64,000 bases of DNA from Aquarana catesbeiana (GCF_042186555.1 NC_133332.1:237076015-237140014); one strand, 5' to 3'. Counted from the stretch's first letter, positions 31,881 through 43,500 are shown. Notes: generated by a model not told the origin, from the sequence alone. Program-made: numbers and translations.

Positions 31881-34756
31881 TAGGGATGAGCCGAACACCC
31901 CCCTGTTCGGTTCGCACCAGAACATGCGAACAGGAAAAAAGTTCGTTTGAACACGCGAACACCGTTAAAGTCTATGGGACACGAACATGAATAATCAAAA
32001 GTGCTAATTTTAAAGGCTTATATGCAAATTATTGTCATAAAAAGTGTTTGGGGACCTGGATCAATGCAAAAAAAAGTTTTAAAAATGGCCGTTTTTTCAG
32101 GAGCAGTGATTTTAATAATGCTTAAAGTCAAACAATAAAAGTGTAATATCCCTTTAAATTTCATAGCTGGGGGGTGTCTATAGTATGCCTTTAAAGGGGC
32201 GCATGTTTCCCGTGTTTAGAACAGTCTGACAGCAAAATGACATTTCAAAGGAAAAAACCCATTTAAAACTACTCGCGGCTATTGCATTGCCGACAATACA
32301 CATAGAAGTTCATTGATAAAAACGGCATGGGAATTCCCCACAGGGGAACCCCGAACCAAAATTAAAAAAAAAAAAATGACGTGGGAGTCCCCCTAAATTC
32401 CATACCAGGCCCTTCAGGTCTGGTATGGATATTAAGGGGAACCCCGGCCAAAATTTAAAAAAAAAATGACGTGGGGTTCCCCCTAAATTCCATACCAGAC
32501 CCTTCAGGTCTGGTATGGATTTTAAGGGGAACCCCGCGCCAAAAAAAAAAAAACGGCGTGGGGCCCCCCCAAAACTCCATACCAGACCCTTATCCGAGCA
32601 CGCAACCTGGCAGGCCGCAGGAAAAGAGGGGGGGGCGAGAGTGCGCCCCCCCCTCCTGAACCGTACCAGGCCACATGCCCTCAACATTGGGAGAGTGCTT
32701 TGGGGTAGCCCCCCAAAACACCTTGTCCCCATGTTGATGAGGACAAGGGCCTCATCCCCACAACCCTGGCCGGTGGTTGTGGGGGTCTGCGGGCGGGAGA
32801 CTTATCGGAATCTGGAAGCCCCCTTTAACAAGGGGACCCCCAGATCCCGCCCCCCCCCTGTGTGAAATGGTAAGGGGGTACTTACCCCTACCATTTCACT
32901 AAAAAACTGTCAAAAATGTTAAAAATGACAAGAGACAGTTTTTGACAATTCCTTTATTTAAATGCTTCTTCTTTCTTCTGTCTTCCTTCATCTTCTTCTT
33001 CTGGTTCTTCCTCCGGCGTTCTCCTCCAGCATCTCCTCCGCGGCATCTTCTATCTTCTTCTCCTCGGGCTGCTCCGCACCCATGGCATGGGGGGAGGCTC
33101 CCGCTCTTCTCTTCATCTTCTTTTTCTCTTCTTCTCTTCTTCATTTTCTTCTCTGGGCCGCTCCGCATCCATGCTGGAATGGAGGGAGGCTCCCGCTGTG
33201 TGACGGCGTCTCCTCGTCTGACGGTTCTTAAATAACGGTGACTTGACGGGACTTCCCTGTGACGTCACGATCACGATGTCCCGTGGGTCAGAGGGGGGCG
33301 GGGTCACGGGTGGCCCCACCCCCGTTATTTAAGAACCGTCAGACGAGGAGACGCCGTCATACAGCAGGAGCCTCCCTCCATGCCAGCATGGATGCGGAGC
33401 GGCCCGGAGAAGAAAATGAAGAAGAGAAGAAGAGAAGAAGGAAGAAGAGAAGAAGATGAAGAAGAAGATGAAAAGAAGAGCGGGAGCCTCCCCCCATGCC
33501 ATGGGGGTGGAGCGGCCCGAGGAGAAGAAGATAGAAGACGCCGCGGAGGAGATGCTGGACGAGAAAGCCGGAGGAAGAACCAGAAGAACCAGAAGAAGAA
33601 GAAGATGAAGGAAGATAGAAGAAAGAAGAAGAATTTAAATAAAGGAATTGTCAAAAACTCTTGTCATTTTTAACATTTTTGACAGTTTTTTAGTGAAATG
33701 GTAGGGGTAAGTACCCCCTTACCATTTCACACGGGGGGACGGGATCTGGGGGTCCCCTTGTTAAAGGGGGCTTCCAGATTCCGATAAGCCCCCCGCCCGC
33801 AGACCCCCACAACCACTGGCCAGGGTTGTGGGGATGAGGCCCTTGTCCTCATCAACATGGGGACAAGGTGTTTTGGGGGGCTACCCCAAAGCACCCTCCC
33901 AATGTTGAGGGCATGTGGCCTGGTACGGTTCAGGAGGGGGGGCCGCACTCTCGTCCCCCCCTTATCCTGTGGTCTGCCAGGTTGCGTGCTCGGATAAGGG
34001 TCTGGTATGGATCTTTGGGGGGACCCCACGCTGTTTTTTTGGGGTTTTTTTGGCGCGGGGTTCCCCTTAAAATCCATACCAGACCTGAAGGGTCTGGTAT
34101 GGAATTTAGGGGGACCCCCACGTCATTTTTTTTTTTGGCCGGGGTTCCCCTTAATATCCATACCAGACCTGAAGGGCCTGGTATGGAATTTAGGGGGACC
34201 CCCACGTCATTTTTTTTTTTTTATTTTGGTTCGGGGTTCCCCTGTGGGGAATTCCCATGCCGTTTTTATCAATGAACTTCTATGTGTATTGTGGGCAATG
34301 CAATAGCCGCGAGTAGTTTTAAATGGGTTTTTTCCTTTGAAATGTCATTTTGCTGTCAGACTGTTCTAAACACGGGAAACATGCTCCCCTTTACAGGCAT
34401 ACTATAGACACCCCCCAGCTACGAAATTTAAAGGGATATTACACTTTTATTGTTTGACTTTAAGCATTATTAAAATCACTGCTCCTGAAAAAACTGCCGT
34501 TTTTAAAACTTTTTTTTGCATTGATCCATGTCCCCTGGGGCAGGACCCAGGTCCCCAAACACTTTTTTTTATGGCAATAACTTGCATATAAGCCTTTAAA
34601 TTAGCACTTTTAATTTCTCCCATAGACTTTTAAAGGGTGTTCCGCGGCATTCGAATTTGCCGCGAACACCCCAAATTGTTCGCTGTTCGGCGAAATTGCG
34701 AACAGCCAATGTTCGAGTCGAACATGAGTTCGACTCGAACTCGAAGCTCATCCCTA
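31881..34756. mobile_element. hAT-FB: 2.9-kb fold-back hAT derivative
   Basis: Ends TAGGGATGAGC and GCTCATCCCTA with an exact 8-bp duplication GTCCTGTG (31873-31880, 34757-34764). The two halves are reverse complements over about 1.35-1.4 kb each (31881-33236 against 33322-34756) around an 85-bp centre. The arms start with the left terminal region of the hAT-1/hAT-2 family. Only about the last 110 bp on the right are of right-end type, similar to 9350-9459. It encodes no transposase and must depend on a family member such as hAT-1. Confidence 0.92.
33200..33358. repeat. Palindrome centre of hAT-FB
   Basis: The inner arms 33200-33236 and 33322-33358 are perfect reverse complements (they contain CTCCTCGTCTGACGGTTCTT and its complement). 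The unpaired centre has GTGACGTCAC and two short inverted words (GACGGGACTTC, ATGTCCCGT). Purine tracts of GAAGAAGA type and their complements flank it, which explains the Glu/Lys/Arg-rich and Ser/Leu/Phe-rich frames here. Confidence 0.85.
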
Positions 34757-35040
34757 GTCCTGTGTATATGTGCATGTGTCATGTACCTGTGTCCTGTGTA
34801 TATGTGCATGTGTCATGTGTCCTGTGTATATGTGCATGTGTCCTGTACCTGTGTCCTGTGTATATGTGCATGTGTCATGTACCTGTGTCCTGTGTATCTG
34901 CATGTGTCATGTGTCCTCCTACCTGTGTATATGTGCATGTGTCCTGTGTATGTGTGCATGTGTCATGTGTATATGGTCCTGTGTCTGTGTGCATGTGTCT
35001 GTGTGCATCCTACCTGTGTCCTGTGCATGCCTCCGTGTGC
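34757..35040. repeat. TGTGTCCTGTGTATATGTGCA minisatellite
   Basis: Degenerate units of 20-40 bp made of 'gtgtcctgtg', 'tatatgtgca' and 'tgtgtcatgtacc'. It belongs to the TA-flanked MITE. One fragment (31845-31880) lies on the other side of hAT-FB, showing that hAT-FB inserted into the array. Confidence 0.85.
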
Positions 35041-35448
35041 CGCTGTGCACCGATCAGTGTGTGCTATTCCTATTTGGGGGCCATTCACTATTCAAAAGCC
35101 ACACCTCGTCATCCATGATAGGCAGAAAACTCAATTTCCCAGCGGTCAGCTTATCACGGGCATTCTCTCATCCTCATACCACGGACGAGGATGAGAGAGT
35201 GTCCGTGATAGGCTGTACACTGAATGCCTATCACAGACGAGGAGGTGCGACTTTTGAACTGTGAGAGCCGAGAGCCGCTGCCGAGTGGAATGCAGCACAC
35301 GCTGGCCGCCGTCTGCCTGCATGACATGTTGATCATGTAGGCAGATGGCGGTAACTCGTGTATAAGTTGAGGGGGGCACTTTCAGCCCCAAAAAAGGGGC
35401 TGAAAATTTTGACTTATACACGAGTATATACGGTAACTAGTCTTGTAA

Positions 35449-35690
35449 TTTAAAGTGTTACTAAACCCACAACAGTAAAATGAGTCTGTATATGCAGTAA
35501 AGCATGCTTTTATACTCACTGTGGAACCTAAAGGGTTATTTCTCTGCATTTTATAAAAAAGCTGTTTTATCCTGTCTCCTCTTATTCTCCCCTTCTTTTA
35601 CAGTCCCCAATCCATCTGCTGATAGCACAGAGCCCTAGGAGGCCCTCTGCACATTCTCAGTTTCCTGTGTATTATTAGTTTTTTTTTTTG
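35449..35690. repeat. Dispersed repeat fragment (AAAGTGTTACTAAACCCACA)
   Basis: Starts with text typical of small frog DNA elements. A diverged relative may lie at 26463. No termini can be defined. Confidence 0.3.
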
Positions 35691-36040
35691 TTTTTTTTTG
35701 GAGGATGCATGTGATCAACACAGGGAAAAAGTATAGATAAAAGAAAACCACCTATAGGTATAATGCTGGAAACCTTTGCCACATCCCAGTACAAAAGAGA
35801 AAATTGCAAAAGGGGGTGCCCCAGGGGATTTTATGGGCAAAGGATGTTAATCAGAAAAGGGAGTAACAAGCGTATAAACATATACAAAATGTATTAAATA
35901 CAAATCAGTAGTAAAGTAGGTACATAAAGTATGTAAACCTTAAAACAGATTAGTCAGACTGGATAGTTACATAACAGCTATATGCCAAAATGCACAGTTG
36001 ATCTCATTGTAGGAGGTCAAATGGAGTGTGTGTGCATAGA

Positions 36041-36098
36041 AGTCCCAACATGTTTCGGAATACAGGTATGAGTAATAAATTCCTTCTTCAGGAGCTGA
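36041..36098 (-). ncRNA. Hammerhead-ribozyme-like motif (core intact)
   Basis: Minus strand: CUGAAGA (fits CUGANGA), one extra A, stem II GGAAU/AUUCC (5 bp) with a 17-nt loop, GAAA, a minimal stem III and GUU as cleavage triplet, with a 3-bp stem I (CUC with GGG, one wobble). All invariant core bases are present. The extra base before stem II and the weak stem I leave activity uncertain. Confidence 0.45.
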
Positions 36099-36204
36099 TT
36101 AGAAACCAGCTGTTTTTTGTCTGATAACGAAATAACAAAGATATCAAAAAGATGAGAAAATGAACAAATGTACTAATATGAGAACACAGTAGGTAATAGC
36201 ATGG

Positions 36205-36205
<1 letters not shown>

Positions 36206-36248
<43 letters not shown>
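36206..36248. repeat. (TA)n microsatellite
   Basis: About 40 bp of TA dinucleotides. Confidence 0.95.
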
Positions 36249-36252
<4 letters not shown>

Positions 36253-37199
36253 GGCAAGTAGTAAAGCAAGTGATACTTACAATATAACTATCTTTAGCGA
36301 ATTAAAGTGCACATCAGGATTCACATAAAGGAGGGGCTTCAACCCCTAGAATGCCCCATCACATAAGAGAATGCGCTGGGTATGCATCCCCACAGCACAG
36401 ATGATGTACGGTTGCTGGTGCCAAAACGATTGAGTTGTGTGGCGTGAGATAAGAAGCATCCCTGTCTGCATAGACAACACCTGGGCCCACCAGAATTGAC
36501 CACAGATGTGGGGACGAGTCTAGCACAAAAAATATACATGTGTCTGTATGAGAACATTACATACTCAATTGAGGGGGATATTCAATATTATGTGAGTGTA
36601 GGTGCGTCACCATGTCTTGCAAGTGCACACGCAGGGGCGCAACAAACAGTCATAAAAGGTATTGTAACAGGGGCACACCATTCCCAGAAGGTCAGGTGGT
36701 CCGCACAGTAGGATACGCAAGAAGTGAGAGGGCAACATGACATAAAGTTTGTCATAGTACTTACTCACAATGGCCGTTTGGTATAGGTATCTCAAGCGTG
36801 GAGTGCCATGCGGTCCTAGCTGTGCAGCAGTAAAGGATTAAGCTTACCTGGCTTATAAAGGAGTGGGAGGTCATGTGTTAAATGCCCATAGTACTAGTAG
36901 AGTCCAATAGATCAGGAGGATAGGTATTAGGTGATCGGGGGGCCCATCAAAGATGATGAGTCTTACCGATCACCTGTATACCTGATGTGCGTCAGGACCA
37001 AGACATATGCGATAGAGAAAAAATTAGGCCCGACCTGTACAAAATATAAAAAGTACAGACACTGTAGATAACAGATATATAACTTCAGTAAGATATCCAG
37101 AGTGGATAATGAAAAGTGGGGGGAGGAGAAACATGAAGATGGGGGAGAGACATTGAAAGCAAACGCTAAAGAGATGGGAACCAATATGGAAATTGTACC

Positions 37200-39228
37200 T
37201 CTGTACCTCTAATAGGCATAGTTTTGGGCCTTTGGCCTCCTGTTTGAAAGGAATTATACAACTTGACGACCACCCTGATTATGCAGGCCGACCACCGGGA
37301 CCCTCAGATCCCTGAGACACCTCAGGACATGAGAAACAAGCTTGAGTGTGTTCATAAGATGTCTGGTTTTAATGAGGAATACAATGGCTTATATGCAAGT
37401 AAAACAAAAAAGGAAGGAGTCTGAATATAAGGCATACATGTCTTAATGGTTATACAAGCTTACTAAGTACTTCCTTATCACAAGTTAGGCTGTTGAAAAG
37501 AGAAACAGAAATAGCCTATGTCTTCACAAAAAACAGGAAGCTGTCCCGGGAATCTGCCTAACCACAATAACTGAAAGGAAGTGGTTCTATGCAAACTGAA
37601 GTTAGGCTGCTTATGGCAAAACTCATACATACAGAAGTTTATTTCTACAAAAAGAAAATAGAGGGGAATCTAAAATGGAGTCACAATTGTTTATATATTC
37701 TCATACAATCTCCTCTTAAGTCATGAACATGACTTACTTTCTCTCCACGGTAACATAATTAGCTTTCTTATAGTACATGCTAAAGTAGGCTTTATTAGTA
37801 GCAGCGGTGTCAGGGGTTCGGGTAGCTTTATCAGTATTATTATTCAATAAGTAAAGCAACAATTATTAATCTTTAATAATGTATACTGTGTTTTCCATAG
37901 ATTTAGAAAGTCTTCATTTTTACGTGTTGAACTTTAAATGACCTCTGCTTTATGACAAGTACTTGTACACAGGTGTTCTCGAAAATGTATTAAGATAGTC
38001 TACTGAGTGAAAGTTCATTAGAATAGATTCAAATTATATAGAATTGTCTTAAGTCATTAAATTAAGTTTGACAGGGTCAAACAAAGGTCTGCTTGTGCCC
38101 TCATTAAAACTGTTAAAATAGATACATATAGTGAAACGTATAACACATCTGGTGGTGTTATTGAAAGTTCATTCTCCCAAAAGTCATAAATCTGTAATCC
38201 TTGAAGTTAAGTTAAATCTTATCAAGATGAGGAGAGTTTGATAACACAGCTGGGTGGCAGACTGTCTCTAAACAGGTGTTTTTAATTGGACAAAACCAGT
38301 TATAAATCACTTTAATGAACAGGAATTTTGGGAATAATTAAGTTTATCTGGTTGTAGAACAGGTGTCAGATTTATGGTTAGTTACATTGACCTAGATCTT
38401 AGCGACCAATCATATGTAAGAGAGATGGTTAAGATAAGACTTGTAAAAGGGTATATAAATGCAAGCTCTACAATTGTTAGACAGACAAGTCAGATAGGAG
38501 CTCATAAGGCTGAACTCTGTGTATGCTGCCCTATTGCAAGGGTCATAGAGGTCAGAACCAATGGGCAAGTATCTGTCCGTATCTTGTCTCCTCGTACGAG
38601 TCAGAGAAGACTTCTTAACTTGTTCCAGAATGTGGTCCCAGGTGAATTTCTGTCACGACTTGGTCGAGCTGGAACCCAGAACTGTGAGGGGACCAGACCA
38701 CCGGCCGATCGACTGGTCCCTATCAGGTGACGGGTTCCCAAGAATTGTCAGAAAAGACCCATTCTGGTTCAAGGTGAGAACAATTCACAATTGTTTCAAT
38801 TTGGTTAGAGGATAAGAATACCTATATCTAATATGCTTGCATTGTAAGAAACTGTATAAATTAGACCTGTATCTTGTAATACTTTGAATATAAACCTGTA
38901 TGTTATCAGCTGTTAATAAACCTGCATTGCTGAAGTTCTGCCTGGTTCAATACTTTACTATTCTACTTCACTACATATCCAACATTTCTCATTCTCTGAT
39001 TTCTGGGAATAATTATATTTTAATTTCAGTAGCAAAATTCTGTCTGTAAAACTATCGCTTTTAACTCCTTCATTATCTGATTGTGTATCTCTCTTGTGTC
39101 TGGTATGTGTATTATCGATGATGTTATTGGGTTACCCACATATGCCTTTAAGAGCTCCCAAGTCCTCAGGATGATAAATACAGTTAGTGTGCATACCTAC
39201 ATGGATCATAACTATCAGAGAGATTAGG
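37200..39228 (+). mobile_element. LTR-like sequence, probable retroviral/retrotransposon LTR
   Basis: The part 38360-38990 has an LTR-like layout in + orientation: TATATAAAT at about 38451-38459, roughly 470 bp of transcribed-looking sequence, AATAAA at about 38923 and a GTTCTGCCTGGTTCAAT stretch after it. Exact TG...CA borders and a target duplication were not found. The integrase fragments further right are on the opposite strand, so this may be a different element. No env or gag could be read. Confidence 0.35.
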
Positions 39229-39236
39229 AACATGAG

Positions 39237-40727
39237 CAGTGGCGGCTGGTGAAGTTTTAGGATGGGGGGTGCCAGACCCCGCCCTTCCTTTTTGACCCCT
39301 CCCACTTGGTGAAAATGGGCGCAGTTTCAGCGAAATAGTGAGCGTGGCTTAAATGTTGTCGCTCTAAGGGGGTGTGGTTAGCGTCTGAGATGAACAAGGG
39401 ATGGAAGGAGAGGGAGGGAGAGAGGGAGGGATAGCAGGCCAAGATCCTACACAACAATAGAAATATGTGTATTCTAGAAAGTATTCTAGAAAGTTCAGCG
39501 GAGTTCCTCCTTACATCTGTGTCCCCAGCAGAGCCCTTCCATACATCAGTGTCCCCAGCGGAGTCCCTCCTTACATCTGTGCCCCTATCAGCGGAGCCCC
39601 TCCTTACATCTGTGCCCCTATCAGCGGAGTTCCTCCATACATCAGTGTCCCCACCGGAGTCCCTCCTTACATCAGTCTCCCCAGCGGAGCCCCTCCTTAC
39701 ATCTGTGCCCCTATCAGCGGAGTTCCTCCTTACATCTGTGTCCCCAGCAGAGCCCCTCCTTACATCAGTGTCCCCAGTGGAGTCCCTCCTTACATCAGTG
39801 TCCTCAGCGGAGCCTCCCCTTACATCAGTGTCCCCATCACCGTAGTCCCTCCTTACATCAGTGTCCCCATCACCGTAGTCCCTCCTTACATCAGTGTCTC
39901 CATCAGCGGAACCCCTCCTTACATCTGTGTCCCCAGCGTAGCCCCTCCTCACATCAGTGTCCCCAGCGGAGTCCCTCCTTACATCAGTGTCCCCAGCGGA
40001 GTCCCTCCTTACATCAGTGTCCCCAGCGGAGTTCCTCCATACATCTGTGTCCCCAGCGGAGTTCCTCCGTACATCAGTGTCCCCAGTGGAGTCCCTCTTT
40101 CTGTGTCCCCATCAGCGGAGTCCCTCCTTAAATCAGTGTAATCAGTGGAGCCCCTCCTTACATCTGTGTCCCCAGTGGAGCCCCTCTTTACATCTGTGTC
40201 TCCAGCGGAGCCCCTCCTTACATCTGTGTCCCCAGCAGAGCCCCTCCTTACATGTGGTGTCCACATCAGTCCTCCTTACATGTGGTGTCCCCATCAGTCC
40301 TCCTTACATGTGTGTCCCCAGCAGCACAGCTGGTGGGACAGCACAGCATATCGCACCTGTCTCTCTCTCCCCTTCAGCTACTTCCTGTCTTTCTCCGTGT
40401 GTTCAGTGGAGACGGGAGGGGGCTCCCCTCTCCACTAAACACAAGGGGATTAGGCGGCAGCCATCTTTTTGTAGCCCGCCAGGCACCGGAAGTGACTTTG
40501 TACTCATACCGAACGTCAGGCGGATGCTGCTTCTAGCAATGGATCACGCCGCAAAGCAGCTCCAAACCCTAAATAGTGCACCCTCCAAATAGTGCACTGT
40601 GTCTGGTGCCCGAACACAGTGCACTTAAGGACTTTTTTTTTAATAGAGCGCTCTGTTTAAAAAAATTTTTTTTGTGACTGCCTGAAGAGGGGGATGCCCG
40701 GGCGCCCCTATGGAAGGGCCGCCACTG
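39237..40727. mobile_element. Non-autonomous hAT-like element (CAGTGGCGG ends)
   Basis: Termini CAGTGGCGGCTGGTG and GGGCCGCCACTG, with 8-mers AACATGAG (39229-39236) and AACAGGAG (40728-40735) that differ by one base. The interior is a large minisatellite plus a short unique part with a G-rich right end. It sits in the sequence that leads into the integrase fragment. Confidence 0.8.
39490..40330. repeat. 30/33-bp minisatellite
   Basis: About 27 units of the type GTGTCCCCAGCGGAGTCCCT + CCTTACATCA, with 33-bp variants containing CCTATCAG. As all units are multiples of three, several frames stay open (231, 224 and 211 residues). They are repeat artefacts. Confidence 0.9.
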
Positions 40728-40772
40728 AACAGGAGGCGAAATGCCTTCCCAGAAGTCTGTGGTGCAATTAGT

Positions 40773-41353
40773 GAGGTCATCTTGTTCAGAGACTTTTTCA
40801 CCTGCTTCACTCTCTTTTCAAGGATTTATTTCACCTGTGACCTCCTTTTATCCTTGGCTTGCTTCTTAGGTGTTTGGTTCACCTTCTTCACACGACTGGC
40901 ATGAATCCAGGACTGTTGTCCCTCGGTAAGGATTGCGGTACGTGTGACTGCGATCACAGTGATTGGGTGTCCAAACGGATACTCTTGCCTCTTAGTACGA
41001 TTTAGCTGTTGGACCAGCCTACGTCTCCTACCTGGAAAGGGTGTGTAGGTTCCTGTGAAGAGAAAGAAGAGGTGCCAGCAACATTTCTTTCAACTCTGTG
41101 CAGATTTTCAATGTGTTTCCTAATGTACTCTCCCTGTATTACTTCTAGGTCCCCTCATTCTAACATAAGTGGTTGTTTGGCCCACGGGGTGGGAAATGGC
41201 CTACCCATAAGGACCACAAATGGAGAGTATCCTGTTTTTCTTTTCTTTTTTTAATTTTTTATTTATAACAATTATAAAACATCATATCATAAGATACAGA
41301 AAGTAAGACATTTCAGCTTCGGAAAATTCAAAACAATATAGAAAATGAGCCAA
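40773..41353. repeat. Direct repeat copy A flanking the PLE (581 bp)
   Basis: Matches 51311-51894 over the whole length with roughly a dozen substitutions and small indels. It holds a retroviral integrase fragment and, from about 41255, the first ~100 bp of the 3' end of L1-2, so the repeat crosses the ERV/L1 junction. The PLE lies exactly between the two copies. Confidence 0.92.
40820..41254 (-). pseudogene. Endogenous retrovirus integrase C-terminal fragment, copy A
   Basis: Same protein text as the fragment at 51378-51758 but with more substitutions and indels, so the minus-strand frame is broken. See that entry for the family reasoning. It is cut at 41255 by the L1 3' tail. No active gene. 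Confidence 0.6.
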
Positions 41354-42419
41354 AACAGATGGATGGGTATGTACAGCGTACAGTGCTGCGCAAACCAAAG
41401 AAACACGCTAAAAATAGCAGCTAACACACCCTTAGACTAAAGGTAAAAAGTGCAAAAAATATATATAAAAGTGTAGCGCTATAAACTAGCAAGCATATAA
41501 ATCAAAGAATGAGTGCATATACACATTGGATAAAGTCTAGAGCAAACTAAATATCATGTAAGAAGTAGAAAAACTCACATAGCGTGATAACGTTTAAAAC
41601 ACTGGTTTATTAAAAATTGAAAAACAAACTCACATATTGGAAGATCAAAAAACAGCTTCAAGCATCATATAGCGGCAATCGTGAGGGGTCCACCTGACAT
41701 GTTTCAGCTAAGGAGCCGTCATCTGGGGTGTGGAACCACCCTCCATCACTGCTCTATAAACAGATAATGACCCCCACTGGGAGTGTCCAAAAACCGGAAG
41801 TGCACTGGATGAAAACCAGATCCGGCCATAGAGGTCATAATTTAACCAATGTATTCCCACATATAAGAAAGAAAAAAGAAATATCCATCACTAGTATAAA
41901 AATCCAAAAAATCAAAGCATATTGGAAACTATAATTATGCTCGGCTCACCGATCCGGAAGTGATCCGGACGCAAGCCAAGCCTCCTGATCAGTGTATAAC
42001 GTCCCTTCCTATACAGGCACAGCGGCTTCGCCGCGTTCCACCCAGACAACCAAGCCTCGCTCCCGGATAGTGCCGTGACGTCACACCCACACCTCTGGAG
42101 CGGCGACGGTGCGTTCCACCATGCCTTCCAAGCCTCACTGTCACAACTCATCTCCCACAAGGAATGAGAAGCCGCTGCACACCACAGAGACAAACCAAGC
42201 CTCAGTATGAGGCTGGTCTCGAGTTTCAGTATCAGCAGAGATGGACTTATAGACCATCAGGAAAGCAAAAGGTGGGCACTATTACAAAATTATAAAAAAT
42301 ATATAAAAATATAATAAAAATAGCCCAAATAATAAATTGAGCTCAATATAACCATAAAAGGCTTCAACCCACCGCTTTAATGAAAAGTAAATATAGGGTC
42401 ATATGGAAAAGCATGACAT
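41354..42419 (-). repeat. PLE terminal repeat, left (3' in element sense)
   Basis: Shares with 49675-51310 the text from 'acagatggatgggtatg' to 'ggaaaagcatgacat' (51299-51310 in the other copy). It lacks a ~570-bp block present in the right copy after 'gagcaaactaaat'. It carries a hammerhead-like motif at 41690-41733. Confidence 0.9.
41690..41733 (-). ncRNA. Hammerhead-like motif in the left PLE terminal repeat
   Basis: Minus strand: CAGAUGA (CUGANGA with U4A), an extra C, stem II GGCU/AGCU with loop CCUU, GAAA, then CAUGUC. The right-hand copy (50581-50624) keeps the layout but has GAAC for GAAA. Both are probably inactive, but the shared architecture with 2334 and 36041 supports a common origin. 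Confidence 0.4.
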
Positions 42420-42753
42420 GACACTATCTAATGGAAGAGGGTCATATACAAAAACATATAAAAATAAATACAAATAACATGACACTGCCAATGGGGGGCA
42501 TTAATATCATTACCATCCACAATCTTATACATAAATGGATAATAAATAATCAGCTAAAATAATACAAAAATTAAATTAAATGTCAGTATTCACATTTAAT
42601 TACAAATACCAAGACTTAATTAAGAGGAGAGACCAATAAAAAAGATTTTACGCTTGATTAATAAAAGAGTTGATGTCCCACTCCATGTTGATACCCTGCT
42701 GGAAATGGGACCCCAACTCATAAATCCAATATGTCTCCAAACGGGAGACACCC
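42420..42753 (-). other. PLE 3' coding end and untranslated part
   Basis: On the minus strand the frame after the stop near 42754 continues in another frame with GVSRLETYWIYELGS-type text to about 42655, the expected C-terminus of Neptune-type PLE proteins. The rest to 42420 is A-rich and non-coding. A one-base slip in the C/G run at 42767-42773 likely caused the frame loss. Confidence 0.65.
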
Positions 42754-43497
42754 CTAAGGGTCGACCCCCCCGCCACGGGGCCACTTACCTATCGATAATA
42801 AGAAACTGAGTACCCGCAGGATTTTGATCATGAGCTTCCCTATAGTGCCTAGGGACAGTATGTTTGGTAGTACCAGCTTTGATAAGATTAATATGTTAAC
42901 CCGCGTCGTGAAGGATCTGATGGTTCGGCACACATATTGTTTGCCACAAGGGCAAGTCAGGAGATACACTATTCCTGTAGTCGCACAAGTGCAGAATTGT
43001 TTAATTTTATATGTACGACCAGTTACAGTGGAGGAGAAGCTATGACTGGCCCTTCTACCACAGGTGTTAAACTGGCAAACTAAACATTTTCTGCATGGAT
43101 AAAATCCAATCCAATCATGAAAAAAAGATGGTTTTGTTGGTGGATTAATAACATTAGGTGTCAACTTGTTCCGAAGGGATGGAACACCCTTGAAAACCAC
43201 CTTAGGGGTTTCAGGCAGCAGGGGGCCTAAAATTTTGTCTGTTTTCAAAACATCCCAATGGTGTTCAAAAATTTTCTTAACCTGCTTGTGTTGAATAGAA
43301 AAGGAGTTCAGAAACGACCATTTAAAATCGTCATTAAGTTGTCGAGGTCTGTCCTCCAACAGCACCTGGCGATCCATAGTAAGGGCATTATCGATCTCTT
43401 TCTCCAGGTCTGAGGGGTTATAGCCCTTCTCTAGGAACCTGTCTTTTAAGATCTTAGCTTGGGTTTTGAAGGTGTCAAGATCGGTACAGTTCCTGCG
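42754..43497 (-). pseudogene. PLE endonuclease (zinc finger and GIY-YIG domain)
   Basis: Reads a Cys-rich finger (CRKCLVCQFNTC), then CTCATTGIVYLLTCPCGKQYV with C-R-T following. GIVYLL and YVCRT correspond to the GIY and YIG motifs; the Gly of YIG is Cys here. GIY-YIG nucleases nick the target DNA for PLE reverse transcription. The part from about 43378 to 43497 links to the RT region across the L1-1 insertion at codon level (QFL on one side, RRNC on the other). The start is internal, not a true initiation site. Confidence 0.88.
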
Positions 43498-43500
43498 TAA

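Larger units (their letters stand above)
31672..35433. mobile_element. TA-flanked MITE with CCGTATATACTCGAGTATAA ends, split by a hAT insertion
   Basis: Left end CCGTATATACTCGAGTATAA and right end the reverse complement with few changes (ends ACACGAGTATATACGG), flanked by TA on both sides (31670-31671, 35434-35435). Without the inserted fold-back hAT it is about 0.88 kb. The interior contains a TGTGTCCTGTG-type minisatellite and hairpin text around 35160-35200 ('cctcataccacggacgagg'). Confidence 0.85.
35700..37190 (-). mobile_element. PLE terminal-repeat remnants
   Basis: Non-coding sequence with the feel of PLE terminal repeats (A-rich 'aaaatgtattaaatacaaatcagtagtaaag', short conserved segments) and the clearest hammerhead-like motif of the window at 36041-36098, minus strand. 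It includes a (TA)n tract at 36206-36248. No RT or endonuclease. Confidence 0.5.

Noticed and set aside
32310..34275. Overlapping frames of 90-140 residues with Phe/Pro-, Glu/Lys- or Leu/Ser-rich text
   Set aside because: Mirror-image frames of the fold-back hAT element and its purine/pyrimidine tracts; no conserved domain.
34637..35264. Cys/Val/His-rich frames of 150-185 residues
   Set aside because: Translation of the TGTGTCCTGTG minisatellite in three frames.
37200..39228. Full endogenous retrovirus joined to the integrase fragments
   Set aside because: The LTR-like signals are on the + strand but the integrase is on the minus strand, and no gag, RT or env could be read, so I did not merge them.
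39257..40592. Three long frames (211-231 residues) on both strands
   Set aside because: They follow a 30/33-bp minisatellite; open on several frames at once, no recognisable domain.
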